From positions 1 through 64,000 of the forward strand of contig CAYFIR010000003.1 in NCBI GenBank assembly GCA_964343195.1: a DNA stretch of 64,000 nt, read 5' to 3'. A program made the translations under genes and the position numbers. This DNA comes from CAYVAP01 sp964343195. GTDB taxonomy: Bacteria; Bacteroidota; Bacteroidia; J057. Below are positions 8,262-17,018 of this stretch, one piece after another (position 1 is the first letter of the stretch; each line of letters opens with the position of its first letter). The notes beneath the pieces were generated by a model. That model had not been told where the DNA came from, did no database searches, and saw nothing but the letters and a program-made list of their open reading frames with translations.

Positions 8262-8834
8262 ATGAAGCCAACTTCTACTGCATCAAATAAAATGACGGAA
8301 GCCGAACTGGTGGCAGGGTGCCAAAAAGGAGACCCATTTTACCAGCGTGCGCTATATGAGCGTTATCATCGGCTGATGTTTGGCGTGTGCCTGCGCTACA
8401 CGGATAACCGCGATGATGCGCAGGATATCCTGCAGGAGGGCTTTATTCGGGTGTTTAAGCACATCCATACGTTCCGCGGAACGGGTTCTTTTGAAGGATG
8501 GGTGCGTCGCATCATGGTTCACACCTCCATCGAGCATTATCGCCGTAACAGTCGGTATTTCATGGTGGATGTGAAAGAAGCTTCGGATGTGAAGCTGGAT
8601 GCAGATGCGATGTCGGCCCTTTCGCGAGACGAGATCCTGGGCCTGGTGCAGGAACTCCCTTCAGGTTACCGGACGGTGTTTAACCTATACGCCATCGAAG
8701 GATATTCTCACCAGGAAATCGCAGATACCCTGGGTATCTCAACTGGAACCTCAAAATCGCAACTTTCGCGCGCCAAGCGCCTGCTGCAGGAAAAATTGAT
8801 CAGGCTCAATATGAGGGCCGCCAACGGAAGCTAG
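8262..8834 (+). CDS. ECF-type RNA polymerase sigma factor
   Basis: 190 residues. Region 2 (YERYHRLMFGVCLRYTDNRDDAQDILQEGFIRVFKHI) binds core polymerase and the -10 element. Region 4 (LPSGYRTVFNLYAIEGYSHQEIADTLGISTGTSKSQLSRAKRLLQEKL) is a helix-turn-helix for the -35 region. The first ATG gives ten extra residues; the ATG at 8292 (MTEAELVAGC) is an equally plausible start and fits the family better. It is followed after 55 bp by a single-membrane-pass protein and then a barrel protein, the arrangement of a sigma/anti-sigma/envelope target unit often seen in Bacteroidota. Confidence 0.95.
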   Translation: MKPTSTASNKMTEAELVAGCQKGDPFYQRALYERYHRLMFGVCLRYTDNRDDAQDILQEGFIRVFKHIHTFRGTGSFEGWVRRIMVHTSIEHYRRNSRYFMVDVKEASDVKLDADAMSALSRDEILGLVQELPSGYRTVFNLYAIEGYSHQEIADTLGISTGTSKSQLSRAKRLLQEKLIRLNMRAANGS

Positions 8835-8889
8835 AACCTCCATGCCTTACTATATAAGAAAACAGAACGAGTCGTAAAGAAATTTGGCT

Positions 8890-9729
8890 ATGGAACAGGA
8901 AAAAGAAGTAAAAGACCTATTGCAAGGGCACTTTGCCTCCTTCGAGGCAGAGCCAGATAGGGATGTCTGGGCCGGGATTGCAGCGGGTCTACACGCAGAG
9001 TCACCACCCCCCAGAAGAAAGATGATCCCGCTGTGGACGCGCTATGCCGCAGCAGTCGCCGCATCGCTTTTGCTGCTGATGGGGCTGGTATGGATGCTGC
9101 GCACTCCCGAGCAGGGATTGGAAAGGAAATTGGCAGAGCAGCCTGTACAGCAGGATGTAAATGCTCCAGGGGCTCCACAGGAGGATTTTAGAGAAGAGGG
9201 CCAGACACCTGATCCCGAGTATTTCGCTGAAGATGAGCATCGTGAGATGGATGCGAGGGAAGAACAGCAGGTTTACCGGGTAGCTCAACAGTCAGGACAG
9301 GCTGAGCAGGAAGAAGTAGCCGGTAGTGCTGAGGTGCAAAGCCCAGCCCAGCATACCCCTGATCGCCGTCCAAGGCCAGGCTTACAGGCTATGACTCCCC
9401 TTCACCGCCAAGTGGGAATTCGCCATGAAATGCGTGAAACCCTTGCAAATAATGCTGTTCCGAGTCGGGTGCAGCCTCGGCAGGAAAAACGAAACCCCGC
9501 TGGTAGTTCCCCCGCTCGCGATACCCAGGTATCTGGCAAGCGTAACGAGCTAAACCTTAACGAGCTGACCCTGGCCAATGCGGTCAGTTTTGCGACCAAC
9601 GAACTAAGTAAATGGGCGGACTCTCCCGTAGAGATATACACGGAAGAAACCCCTGAACGAGAAGTGAGAACCTATGAGTTTGACCTGCTTAGTCTGAGAA
9701 TTACGAGAAAAGTACACCGCCGGGACTAA
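8890..9729 (+). CDS. Putative membrane anti-sigma-like protein
   Basis: 279 residues from ATG 8890. A cytoplasmic N-terminus of about 45 residues (KDLLQGHFASFEAEPDRDVWAGI) resembles the short helical segment of proteins downstream of ECF sigma genes in Bacteroidota. It is followed by one membrane helix (about residues 50-68) and a long, Gln/Glu/Pro-rich low-complexity region. The C-terminus (ARNELNLNELTLANAVSFATNELSKWADSPVEIY) is a compact conserved-looking end. I see no zinc-binding anti-sigma motif. The role as a sigma regulator is inferred from position and topology only. Confidence 0.65.
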   Translation: MEQEKEVKDLLQGHFASFEAEPDRDVWAGIAAGLHAESPPPRRKMIPLWTRYAAAVAASLLLLMGLVWMLRTPEQGLERKLAEQPVQQDVNAPGAPQEDFREEGQTPDPEYFAEDEHREMDAREEQQVYRVAQQSGQAEQEEVAGSAEVQSPAQHTPDRRPRPGLQAMTPLHRQVGIRHEMRETLANNAVPSRVQPRQEKRNPAGSSPARDTQVSGKRNELNLNELTLANAVSFATNELSKWADSPVEIYTEETPEREVRTYEFDLLSLRITRKVHRRD

Positions 9730-9761
9730 GGATTTCCGGTCTGGCCCAGAACCCTGGAGCA

Positions 9762-9778
9762 GCATGGTGAAGCCATGC
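9762..9778. other. Hairpin between anti-sigma-like and barrel genes
   Basis: GCATGG (9762-9767) and CCATGC (9773-9778) form a perfect 6-bp stem with a 5-base loop, 33 bp after the preceding stop codon. It could tune read-through into the barrel gene. No T-tract follows. Confidence 0.35.
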
Positions 9779-9846
9779 CTGGGGCTCCCATGGCCTTACT
9801 CAAACCAATGAATTCAATTGACACGATTTGTAACTCTATATTTGCT

Positions 9847-10821
9847 ATGAAACTATCCATGAACTTTTTTAAATCGTCGCTTTTCTGGGCTATTGCCCTG
9901 TTGATGATGAGTGGTGCCGCATGGGCCCAGTCTGACTCTACTTCTACCTCCAATTCCGGTGTGACCGTTGAGGTGGAGGACGAAGGCGTAACTGTTACTT
10001 CCGAGGCCGATACTACCGAGATTACCTGGAGAGATCGGCGCTACATCATCATCTCTGATGACAGTGGCAAGCGCATCGAATTCAAGGAAGTCGGTGAGAA
10101 TGATGAGAAGGCGGAGGCTGAAGAAGACTGGGACGAAGACTGGGATTGGGAAGATGATGAAGACTATGACTATGAAAATAAGGTCGAGAAGCGCGGAAGT
10201 ACTTCTGACGTAGGCCTTGCCGCCCTGGATTTAGGTATCACGAATTACTACTACGATGGAGCATATGGCACCAACGCCATTACACCGGAACTGGCAGTAC
10301 GGGAATTCCGTCCGGGTTCTCACGTGGCCCTGCACCTGCTGCCAACTACTGTGAGCCTTATCGGACGCGGTTACGTGAACTTAAAGACTGCGATTACCAT
10401 TGACTGGAGTAACTATTACTTCACCAATGATGTGACCCTGCTGGATCAGGGCGATGCGCTGGCATTTGATACAACCGGGGTTAGCTTTGAAAAGAATAAA
10501 CTGACTTCCCGCTATGCCCAGATACCTTTGCTTCTGAACTTCAACACCGACCGTGGGGGGGACGATGGCGTAAGTATTTCGGTTGGTGGCTATGCTGGTC
10601 TGCTCTGGTCGGCACACACCAAGCAGGAAAGTGCTGAAGAGGGCACAGTAAAAGTAAAGGGGGATTACTTCCTGAATCCCTACCGCTACGGTCTTATGGC
10701 CCGGATTGACTTCAAGTGGTTTGATTTCTACATGATGTACAACCTGAGCGAGCACTTTACTTCAGGACAGGGACCTCAAACCCAAACCTTCATGGCCGGG
10801 CTGAACCTGGTAGACTTCTAG
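9847..10821 (+). CDS. Outer-membrane beta-barrel protein
   Basis: 324 residues from ATG 9847 (ATG 9859 also possible), chosen because a signal peptide follows: MNFFKSSLFWAIALLMMSGAAWAQ. After a very acidic linker (a run of Glu/Asp/Trp near residues 75-105), the C-terminal half shows alternating aromatic strands (ITIDWSNYYFTNDV, LTSRYAQIPLLLNF, YRYGLMARIDFKWFDFYMMYNL) typical of small Bacteroidota barrels of the PorT/OmpW-like type. It ends the sigma/anti-sigma/barrel unit and may be its envelope output or its target. Function is unknown. Confidence 0.78.
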   Translation: MKLSMNFFKSSLFWAIALLMMSGAAWAQSDSTSTSNSGVTVEVEDEGVTVTSEADTTEITWRDRRYIIISDDSGKRIEFKEVGENDEKAEAEEDWDEDWDWEDDEDYDYENKVEKRGSTSDVGLAALDLGITNYYYDGAYGTNAITPELAVREFRPGSHVALHLLPTTVSLIGRGYVNLKTAITIDWSNYYFTNDVTLLDQGDALAFDTTGVSFEKNKLTSRYAQIPLLLNFNTDRGGDDGVSISVGGYAGLLWSAHTKQESAEEGTVKVKGDYFLNPYRYGLMARIDFKWFDFYMMYNLSEHFTSGQGPQTQTFMAGLNLVDF

Positions 10822-10936
10822 AATTGTAGCGTCTTTGGTTTTTGAATAGGAACACCAGAGTTGACCGGTTGGTTGGCTCTGGTGTCTTTTAGTAGATGCA
10901 GCTTTTCCTCAATATCCTCTTAGCCAAAATTTCCTG

Positions 10937-10944
10937 TATCTTTG
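10937..10944 (+). promoter_or_regulatory. Candidate -7 promoter box TATCTTTG
   Basis: TATCTTTG matches the Bacteroidota -7 consensus TAnnTTTG and lies 42 bp before the ATG of the 53-residue gene at 10987. No clear TTTG box is found 19-20 bp further upstream. Confidence 0.5.
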
Positions 10945-10986
10945 CAGGGTATTAAAACATCTTTTCGCCACCTGAGTTGATTGCAT

Positions 10987-11148
10987 ATGGAAGTATGGAA
11001 AAAAATAGTCGGCTACATCACCTTCAAGAAGCGTGATCCCGATGAGCCTAACTCATTTAATCTTCGCATGATGCACGGAATCAACAGGATTTCGCTGATC
11101 ATGTTCCTGTTTGGAGTGATCATCCTGATCATCAAGAATGTTACCTAA
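10987..11148 (+). CDS. Small membrane protein, DUF6728-like
   Basis: 53 residues, ATG to TAA. An amphipathic N-terminus (MEVWKKIVGYITFKKRDPDEP) is followed by NSFNLRMMHGINRISLIMF and one hydrophobic helix ending IILIIKN. The order (positive region with KRDP, N-x-N-L-R-x-MHGINR, one membrane helix) matches a tiny Bacteroidota family I recall as DUF6728, of unknown function. A TATCTTTG box lies upstream and a strong hairpin terminator 54 bp downstream, so it is likely its own transcription unit. Confidence 0.75.
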   Translation: MEVWKKIVGYITFKKRDPDEPNSFNLRMMHGINRISLIMFLFGVIILIIKNVT

Positions 11149-11201
11149 GGTGAGTTCATCTCAGCCCATTTTTGAGGTGGAATATCATCCAAAAGGGATA
11201 A

Positions 11202-11242
11202 ACAAAAACGGCTGCCAGATCCATGCTGGCAGCCGTTTTTGT
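11202..11242. terminator. Bidirectional hairpin terminator
   Basis: A perfect 17-bp stem (11202-11218 with 11226-11242) has a 7-base loop. The outer part is A5 on one side and T5 on the other, so it works as an intrinsic terminator in both directions: for the small gene ending at 11148 and for the beta-helix gene ending at 11258 on the other strand. Confidence 0.92.
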
Positions 11243-11257
11243 TAGTCAGATATATTA

Positions 11258-13501
11258 TCAGTGAGTAGGGAGGGCCACTGATTTTCGTATTTGAGAGCTG
11301 GAGATTCTGACCCAGTAAGATCCAGTGCTCAACTGTTGGGTATTCAGCTCCCATTCACCCGGAGAGACCATGGTGAGTTCTCCTGATTGAGCGATCTGGC
11401 CATTGACTGTATAAATCTGGTAGGCTACTGACTCATTTTCAGGTGCGTCCAGCCAGATTTTATAGTTACCCTCTGTGATTCTTGCGATGCGAATGTCTTC
11501 CACTGTAGGAAGGATAAAAGACTGAACATCGGTCAGGGAGGTGCGTCCATCAAGTTGTACGACCTTTAATCGGTAATAATGGCGTATACCACGTGAGGGA
11601 TAGTCCAGGTGCTCATATCGATCTGCATCACTCGCAGTCATGTTGCCCAGTGACCGGAACTGAGGTTCCAGATCAGAGTTGGTCTGAACTTCAATATAGT
11701 CGATCCTGTCCTCGGGATCCAGGTCATAGCTTAGAGAAGCCGCAGCGCCTTTCCGAGTAACCTCAAAAATTCCCTCGCCAATAGCGAATACTATAGGAAC
11801 ATCCAGGGCAGAGCCCATTCCGGTAAGTCCGGTTCCTGTGATAGGCAGACCGAAAAAGTCTTGTGGGCCAGGATCAACTCCCAATGCTGTTTTGACGTTG
11901 ATGCCGTCAGTTGAAAGAGTAGAGCTGCTGGTCAGCTGATAAGCCGTTAGGTTGACCAACTGATTGGGGTCCCCGACGGTGCCGCCATTGCCAGGATCCG
12001 TCAGAAGTGGATCTGTGGTAAGCGCTACACTGCTACCTCCGACCAGTTCATGCCCTGTAGCAGTCTGCCAACTGGCAAGGCCGACATAATTCACTCCATT
12101 CTGGCTGAAGATCGGTGTAGATCCAGATGCAAAGTATAGGTTATACTGGATGGTGAGGGGGCTTGCTGCGGAATTCTCGGCAAATACCAGCGGGCCTCCA
12201 TCGCTATACAGGATGTTTCCAAAAGCACTGGCCTCTATTCCCGGAACTCCAAACCGGAGACAGGCGGCAGGTGATGACGCGCCAGGTGTGGCAGAGGTAA
12301 AGATGGTATTGTGATAAATATTCAGATTGGTCAAAGCTGCACTGGGATCCTTGTGGCAATAAATCGCTCCGTATATTCCATTCCGGACGTCATCTTCACT
12401 GATGTTAAATCTGACGGTTACGCCATCTGTGGACTTGGCGGCATCATAGTTATCAATGAGATATCCAGGGCCCTCGTTGTCATGTGTATAGCAATACTGG
12501 ATGACACAGTTCTTACTTCCCCCATCGATTCCGATTCCTCCTCCTCCCATCAGGGTGCCGTCCGGAGCTGCATCAGTCTGCGTCTCGTAGGATTCACATC
12601 GCTGGATAATTCCGTCGCTGACGTCATATATCCAGATGCTCATAGGGCCTTTTGTCGTGGAGGCAATATCCGAACCGTTTCGGAATGCAATCACCCCCTC
12701 GATCAGGATATCTTCAGCCTGTGAAACTACGATTCCATGGCCGGTATTAATTTTTGTGGTGGATGGATTACCGGGGTTGTCATGAACCTGTGAATTCCGA
12801 ACAACGATATTCTGGTGGTTGTAGCCAGTTGGGTCTGGTTCCCCATAGATCTTGACTCCGTGTTCTCCATTGTTGTAAAACTCACAGTCTTCAATCAGGA
12901 CATCCTTGTACCCGCCTCTGGTTCCGGTTCCGTAGGTTCCCATGGTGAAGCCCCCGTCTATGAAGTTGAACACCTCAACAGATTTGATGGTAATGGCCTC
13001 TAGCTGATCAGTTGGGGAACTGGTAAGGAAATATATCCCGGAGCTGGAGCTACCTCCAGCGTTGGAACTGGTAATGATCAGGTTCTCGATAGTTATACCT
13101 CCGGCGTTATCAAAGAACATCCCGAAGTTATTCCCGGCGTCAATGATTGCCTTCCCGGTACCGTAACTGCCTATGTAAACCTGATCGGTGCGGTTCCCGG
13201 CATTGGCTGCGTTAAAGTACATGACTCCATTGGAGGAGTGTACCTGACTGCCCTCCATAAGGATGGAATCACCAGGAAGCAGGGACCCTGGTCCCAGCAG
13301 GTTGAGGTAAACATTTAGCAAAGATTGCCATGCTGTGCCGGGTGTGAGGCCATTATTGGCATCGTTTCCAGCTGGACTTACATAGTAAGTTGTGCCCTGA
13401 ACATTCAGTGCGCATACCAGAAACATGACGGCAATAAATGGGACTCTGAACCAACTGGGGGATGGGCTTCTACGGGAGAAGTTCGCGGATGGATTGTTCA
13501 T
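11258..13501 (-). CDS. Secreted right-handed beta-helix protein with T9SS type A tail
   Basis: 747 residues. The signal peptide (residues about 15-36, ending NVQGTT) is followed by TYYVSPAGNDANNGLTPGTAWQSL, the usual opening of pectate-lyase-like parallel beta-helix proteins. Repeating strand units such as ITIENLIITSSN, VLIEDCEFYNNGEHGVKI and IVVRNSQVHDN run to about residue 520. The last roughly 75 residues (YQIYTVNGQIAQSGEL, LSTGSYWVRISS) form a type A sorting domain, which directs export by the type IX system and surface attachment or release. Likely a polysaccharide-binding or -cleaving protein; no catalytic residues are assigned. It is AT-richer than its metabolic neighbours. Confidence 0.87.
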   Translation of the reverse strand: MNNPSANFSRRSPSPSWFRVPFIAVMFLVCALNVQGTTYYVSPAGNDANNGLTPGTAWQSLLNVYLNLLGPGSLLPGDSILMEGSQVHSSNGVMYFNAANAGNRTDQVYIGSYGTGKAIIDAGNNFGMFFDNAGGITIENLIITSSNAGGSSSSGIYFLTSSPTDQLEAITIKSVEVFNFIDGGFTMGTYGTGTRGGYKDVLIEDCEFYNNGEHGVKIYGEPDPTGYNHQNIVVRNSQVHDNPGNPSTTKINTGHGIVVSQAEDILIEGVIAFRNGSDIASTTKGPMSIWIYDVSDGIIQRCESYETQTDAAPDGTLMGGGGIGIDGGSKNCVIQYCYTHDNEGPGYLIDNYDAAKSTDGVTVRFNISEDDVRNGIYGAIYCHKDPSAALTNLNIYHNTIFTSATPGASSPAACLRFGVPGIEASAFGNILYSDGGPLVFAENSAASPLTIQYNLYFASGSTPIFSQNGVNYVGLASWQTATGHELVGGSSVALTTDPLLTDPGNGGTVGDPNQLVNLTAYQLTSSSTLSTDGINVKTALGVDPGPQDFFGLPITGTGLTGMGSALDVPIVFAIGEGIFEVTRKGAAASLSYDLDPEDRIDYIEVQTNSDLEPQFRSLGNMTASDADRYEHLDYPSRGIRHYYRLKVVQLDGRTSLTDVQSFILPTVEDIRIARITEGNYKIWLDAPENESVAYQIYTVNGQIAQSGELTMVSPGEWELNTQQLSTGSYWVRISSSQIRKSVALPTH

Positions 13502-13787
13502 TGGTAGCGATCGTTAACAAGCCTCAGGGTAAAATGCTGATTATTTTAGTGCAAAATATTACAAAACGAATATTTTGCAAAAAATCAAACAAAGATTGGA
13601 AAATACTATTTATTGATTAGCATTTATCCGGGGGCAGGTTTCCAGAAGTAAAACGTACCCAAGGTTGAGAATCTTATATTTCAACCCGAAAAAATATTTA
13701 CGATCTCCAACTAGGCCAATAAGGCCTGGTCAGGTGACCGTAAATTCAATGAGATACGATTGGGGAGGTTGGTTAACGTGCTGATGG
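13502..13787. other. AT-rich intergenic region upstream of the beta-helix gene
   Basis: 286 bp, no gene seen. GCAAAATATT (13551-13560) and AATATTTTGC (13569-13578) are perfect 10-bp inverted arms with an 8-base spacer, about 50 bp upstream of the beta-helix start codon. This is a possible operator or promoter-associated site. Confidence 0.4.
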
Positions 13788-14204
13788 TCAGTTTAATAGG
13801 GCGACTTCTCCCTGATACCTTACCATCTCATCCGTGCGGGGATCCTGGTAGGAAACGACCCAGTTATAGTACCCTTCGGGTAGCTGCTGACCGTTAATGG
13901 TTCCATCCCAATGGGTGGTCGGAGAGTAGGTTTCGAAGATCACCTGACCCTGATCATCATAGATGGAAATTTGCAACAGGCTTAATTCGCAGGCAGTCTG
14001 TACCTGAAATGAATCGTTGATTCCGTCACCGTTGGGGGAAATGGTATTGGGGATGTAGCTGATACAGGTCTCATCCCAGTGGCCTGGCTGTTGTGCCATC
14101 AGAGTATTTTGCAGGCCAGAAAGCAGGGTCAGGAAGAGGATTATGGCAAAATATTGGGGAGAGAAGCTAGGGAACATAGGAGAATTTTTTAGTAGACATT
14201 TCAA
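13788..14204 (-). CDS. Stand-alone type B (CHU_C) sorting-domain protein
   Basis: 138 residues consisting of a signal peptide (about residues 15-38, LTLLSGLQNTLMAQ) and then almost only a gliding-motility C-terminal (T9SS type B) domain: ISPNGDGINDSF, LLQISIYDDQGQVIFETY, WDGTINGQQLPEGYYNWVV. Such domains normally sit at the end of very large adhesins and are recognised by the type IX export machinery. Here there is no cargo in front of it. It could be a decoy, a cell-surface structural piece, or the remnant of a larger gene. The upstream 14205-14356 gap shows no matching open frame. Confidence 0.85.
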   Translation of the reverse strand: MKCLLKNSPMFPSFSPQYFAIILFLTLLSGLQNTLMAQQPGHWDETCISYIPNTISPNGDGINDSFQVQTACELSLLQISIYDDQGQVIFETYSPTTHWDGTINGQQLPEGYYNWVVSYQDPRTDEMVRYQGEVALLN

Positions 14205-14356
14205 ATTTACTACTGCATTCTCCTGTCACATATGGTTCTCAACTGAATGGGGCAAAATCCGGTTTAATGGAATGTTTTTGAGGTTTAATCGGAATATTAT
14301 CCAGGTGTGAAAATATAGGATTGCTATAAGAGTTTTGTTTGCCTTGTGGTAATTCC

Positions 14357-16321
14357 TTACTCTTTTATGACTTCAAATTCTACCCTTCGATTGGCTCTGC
14401 GGCCCTCGGAGGTACTATTGGAAGCCCTGGGGCGACTCATGCCATAACCTTTTACCCTAAGCCTTCTTCTGTCGATTCCTCTCTGTATCAGATAGGCCCT
14501 CACAGACTCTGCCCGGTTGAGAGAGAGTTCCAGCTTGTCGGCCGGATTACCTGTATTGTCGGTATGGCCGTTAATCTGGATCCACACCCCTGTATTTAAT
14601 TCCAGGAAGGCAATCAGCCGTTCCAGCTCCGCATTGGATGCTGGGAGGAGATCCCATTTGCCTGTTTCAAAATACAGGCGATCCAGGGTGAGGGAGGCTC
14701 CCATTCGGATGGGCTCAAGGCGATAAACCTGTTCGGTACTGGTCTTGCTACTGGAGACTGTGTCCATGCGGATGTCTCGTCCGTAAAACAGGTATCCTTC
14801 TGACAGGATGTTTATAGAAACCAGCCCATAGGATGGTAGCGTCATGATAAACTCGCCCTGGGGGCTGGTGGATGCGCTGGTAAGGGAATCCAGGGTCTGG
14901 TTGTCAGTCAGAATAATGTCAGCCTGCAAGGCGACATCTGTCTCGCCATCCAGGACTTTTCCAAATAGCAGAGGAGGAGTCACATATGCTCTGACCTGAT
15001 TTCGATCCAGGTTGTCAAAGTTTACCATCCAAAGGTCTGACATCCCGCTGTGACCCGGGAGGACGATTCCGTTGCGGTCCTGAATGGCAGAACCCAGGGC
15101 CACAAACCCGCCATTGGGGACCTGCACAAGGCTGTTGAGCTCATCTTTCCCTTCATACCCAATGGTCCGGGACCATTTTCGCTGGCCCATAGAGTCTATT
15201 TTTACGAGCCATCCATCGTAATAGCCTTTGTTGGCTTCGATGTCGCCTTCCCCTGTTCGGGATCTGGTAATGCCACAAAAAACAGCCCCACCATCCTGGG
15301 TGAGGAGCATATCGTTGATTCCGTCAGGACGGGGGCCTCCGTAAGTGTGGCTCCAGGTCACTTCTCCCATAGGGGAAAGTTTCATGACCCAGCAGTCGCC
15401 CTGTCCCTGTTGTCTGTCAATGTCCCCATTATCCGAAAAAGTAGTGCCCCCAAGCCACAGGGTCCCATCGCTTTCCAGGGCTGAAGCATAGATGTCATCG
15501 TTTAGGTTTCCTCCATAGAGGGCCTGGGAAACCAGCTTGCCGCGCTCAGTAAGCTGGGTGATCCAAATGTCTTTTCCTCCCCTTGTGACCAGTCCTTCCA
15601 GGTCTGCATCTTCGGAATTGGCGTTGTGAACGACGATGTAGTTTCCGTTAGGGAGCTGATGCAGGCTGCATACCTGCTCGTTTCGGCTACCCCCCATGAG
15701 CAGTTCCCACTCCAGATTACCAGCTGCATCCAGTTTGGCGACCCAACTGTCCAGTCCACCGTGGTGCCGCACTTCGGGGTTTGCGCTGTGATTGATGGAG
15801 CCAGATTCGCCTCCAATCAAAAATCCTCCATCCTGGGTTCTGAGCGCAGCTAGCCCCAGATCATCCCCTCTTCCTCCAAAGCTACGTGTCCAGAGAATTT
15901 CGCCTTTTCCGCTAAGTCGGACAACCCAGATGTCGCTACCCCCCGCATTGCTGGGGACATCGTCGCCAGAAGAATTGGAACTGCCCACGAGTAAAAGTCC
16001 GTCGCTCCCTACTTCGATCATGTCTCCCAGTCTCTCCGTGCCCCTACTTCCAAGCATGGTTTTCCAGAACCGTTTTCCCTGGGTGGCATATTTAAATACT
16101 ACGATATCATAATCGCTGCTATGGTTATCCGTCCCAAGTCCGTTGGTTGACTGTGTTTCTCCCCCAATGATGAGGGTCCCATCGGCCTGGTAAAGCAGTT
16201 TTTTGCCTTTGTCAAAAGCTGTTCCTCCCAGATAAAGCTGCCAGAAGGCGATCTGCCCAAAGGAATAGGGGGCTGCGAGGCACAGGAGCCCCATGAAAAG
16301 AATTCCGCGAAATGGGTTCAT
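14357..16321 (-). CDS. Beta-propeller-like repeats fused to OmpA peptidoglycan-binding domain
   Basis: 654 residues with signal peptide (LFMGLLCLAAPYSFGQ). Residues about 25-420 hold repeated blades of the form GGxxxD..YALRTQDGGFLIGG / W..TFGG..DD, the pattern of secreted propeller repeats. A short carboxypeptidase-regulatory-like beta domain follows (about 440-510). The end is a full OmpA domain: LYFETGKWDLLPASNAEL, INGHTDNTGN, LSLNRAESVRAYLIQRGID and NRRVEF. The OmpA part would anchor it to peptidoglycan with the propeller facing the periplasm or surface. Its stop overlaps the start of the Nudix gene by 4 bp (16318-16321), so the two are translationally coupled. Confidence 0.88.
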   Translation of the reverse strand: MNPFRGILFMGLLCLAAPYSFGQIAFWQLYLGGTAFDKGKKLLYQADGTLIIGGETQSTNGLGTDNHSSDYDIVVFKYATQGKRFWKTMLGSRGTERLGDMIEVGSDGLLLVGSSNSSGDDVPSNAGGSDIWVVRLSGKGEILWTRSFGGRGDDLGLAALRTQDGGFLIGGESGSINHSANPEVRHHGGLDSWVAKLDAAGNLEWELLMGGSRNEQVCSLHQLPNGNYIVVHNANSEDADLEGLVTRGGKDIWITQLTERGKLVSQALYGGNLNDDIYASALESDGTLWLGGTTFSDNGDIDRQQGQGDCWVMKLSPMGEVTWSHTYGGPRPDGINDMLLTQDGGAVFCGITRSRTGEGDIEANKGYYDGWLVKIDSMGQRKWSRTIGYEGKDELNSLVQVPNGGFVALGSAIQDRNGIVLPGHSGMSDLWMVNFDNLDRNQVRAYVTPPLLFGKVLDGETDVALQADIILTDNQTLDSLTSASTSPQGEFIMTLPSYGLVSINILSEGYLFYGRDIRMDTVSSSKTSTEQVYRLEPIRMGASLTLDRLYFETGKWDLLPASNAELERLIAFLELNTGVWIQINGHTDNTGNPADKLELSLNRAESVRAYLIQRGIDRRRLRVKGYGMSRPRASNSTSEGRRANRRVEFEVIKE

Positions 16322-17007
16322 AGGTCTTTGGCAAATTCTGCTTCAAATAGTTCTCGGGTGAGAGGGTAGCTCTGGTCTGCGATTTCCAGCCACCCCTTTC
16401 GGCTCATCCAGGCTGCTTCAGTGATGTCTTCCTCTAGCTGGGGGATAAGCGGCTGGTGGTGGGTATGCATGCGAAACCAGTAGGTGGTTTTCAGCCGCCA
16501 GGTTCCTTTGTGCTCGAACGTATGATAGGTCGTAGGCAGTGGGGTGCCAAGGGTAATGTCGGTTAATCCGGTTTCTTCTTCGACTTCGCGTACTGCTGCT
16601 TCGGAAATGGTTTCTCCTGGGTCGACATGGCCTTTGGGGAGAGTCCAGTAGCCATGATGAAAAATACAGCAGTACTCTTCGCGGTCGCTGATAACCAGTC
16701 CTCCGGCAGCGAGACGTGGCGTGAAGAGGTTGATGAACTGTCCGTGAAAATCTGCAAGAGATTCCGAATCAGGGAAAAGCAGGTTGATGGCTGCCCCCGA
16801 TTTTTGCCAGCGTTTGTCGGCCTGCAATTCAAAAAGGTCACGTGGGGTGATCCCCTGTGTATCCCGGATGTAAAACTGTCGATCTGTTGCCAGGCCCTGG
16901 GCCATCTGTTCTGACAAAGACTGCCAGCTAATCGGATCAAAATCGTAGCTTTGCTCAGGCTGGAACACGGATAGTTCCAGCGAAAGACTCAGCGAATATA
17001 TTTTCAT
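16318..17007 (-). CDS. Nudix hydrolase
   Basis: 229 residues. An N-terminal region of about 90 residues (LELSVFQPEQSYDFDPISW) precedes the Nudix fold. The Nudix box is complete: GHVDPGETISEAAVREVEEETGL, with the glutamates that bind the metal. WTLPKGH before it is also standard. Members hydrolyse nucleoside diphosphates linked to another moiety; the exact substrate here is unknown. It is divergent from pyrE with only 11 bp between the two start codons, and its 3' end overlaps the propeller-OmpA gene. Confidence 0.9.
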   Translation of the reverse strand: MKIYSLSLSLELSVFQPEQSYDFDPISWQSLSEQMAQGLATDRQFYIRDTQGITPRDLFELQADKRWQKSGAAINLLFPDSESLADFHGQFINLFTPRLAAGGLVISDREEYCCIFHHGYWTLPKGHVDPGETISEAAVREVEEETGLTDITLGTPLPTTYHTFEHKGTWRLKTTYWFRMHTHHQPLIPQLEEDITEAAWMSRKGWLEIADQSYPLTRELFEAEFAKDL

Positions 17008-17018
17008 AGTTTTTGCCT

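Noticed and set aside
9837..9844. TATATTTG promoter box before the barrel gene
   Set aside because: It ends only 2 bp before the chosen ATG, so a transcript from it would miss that start; it is probably chance within an operon.
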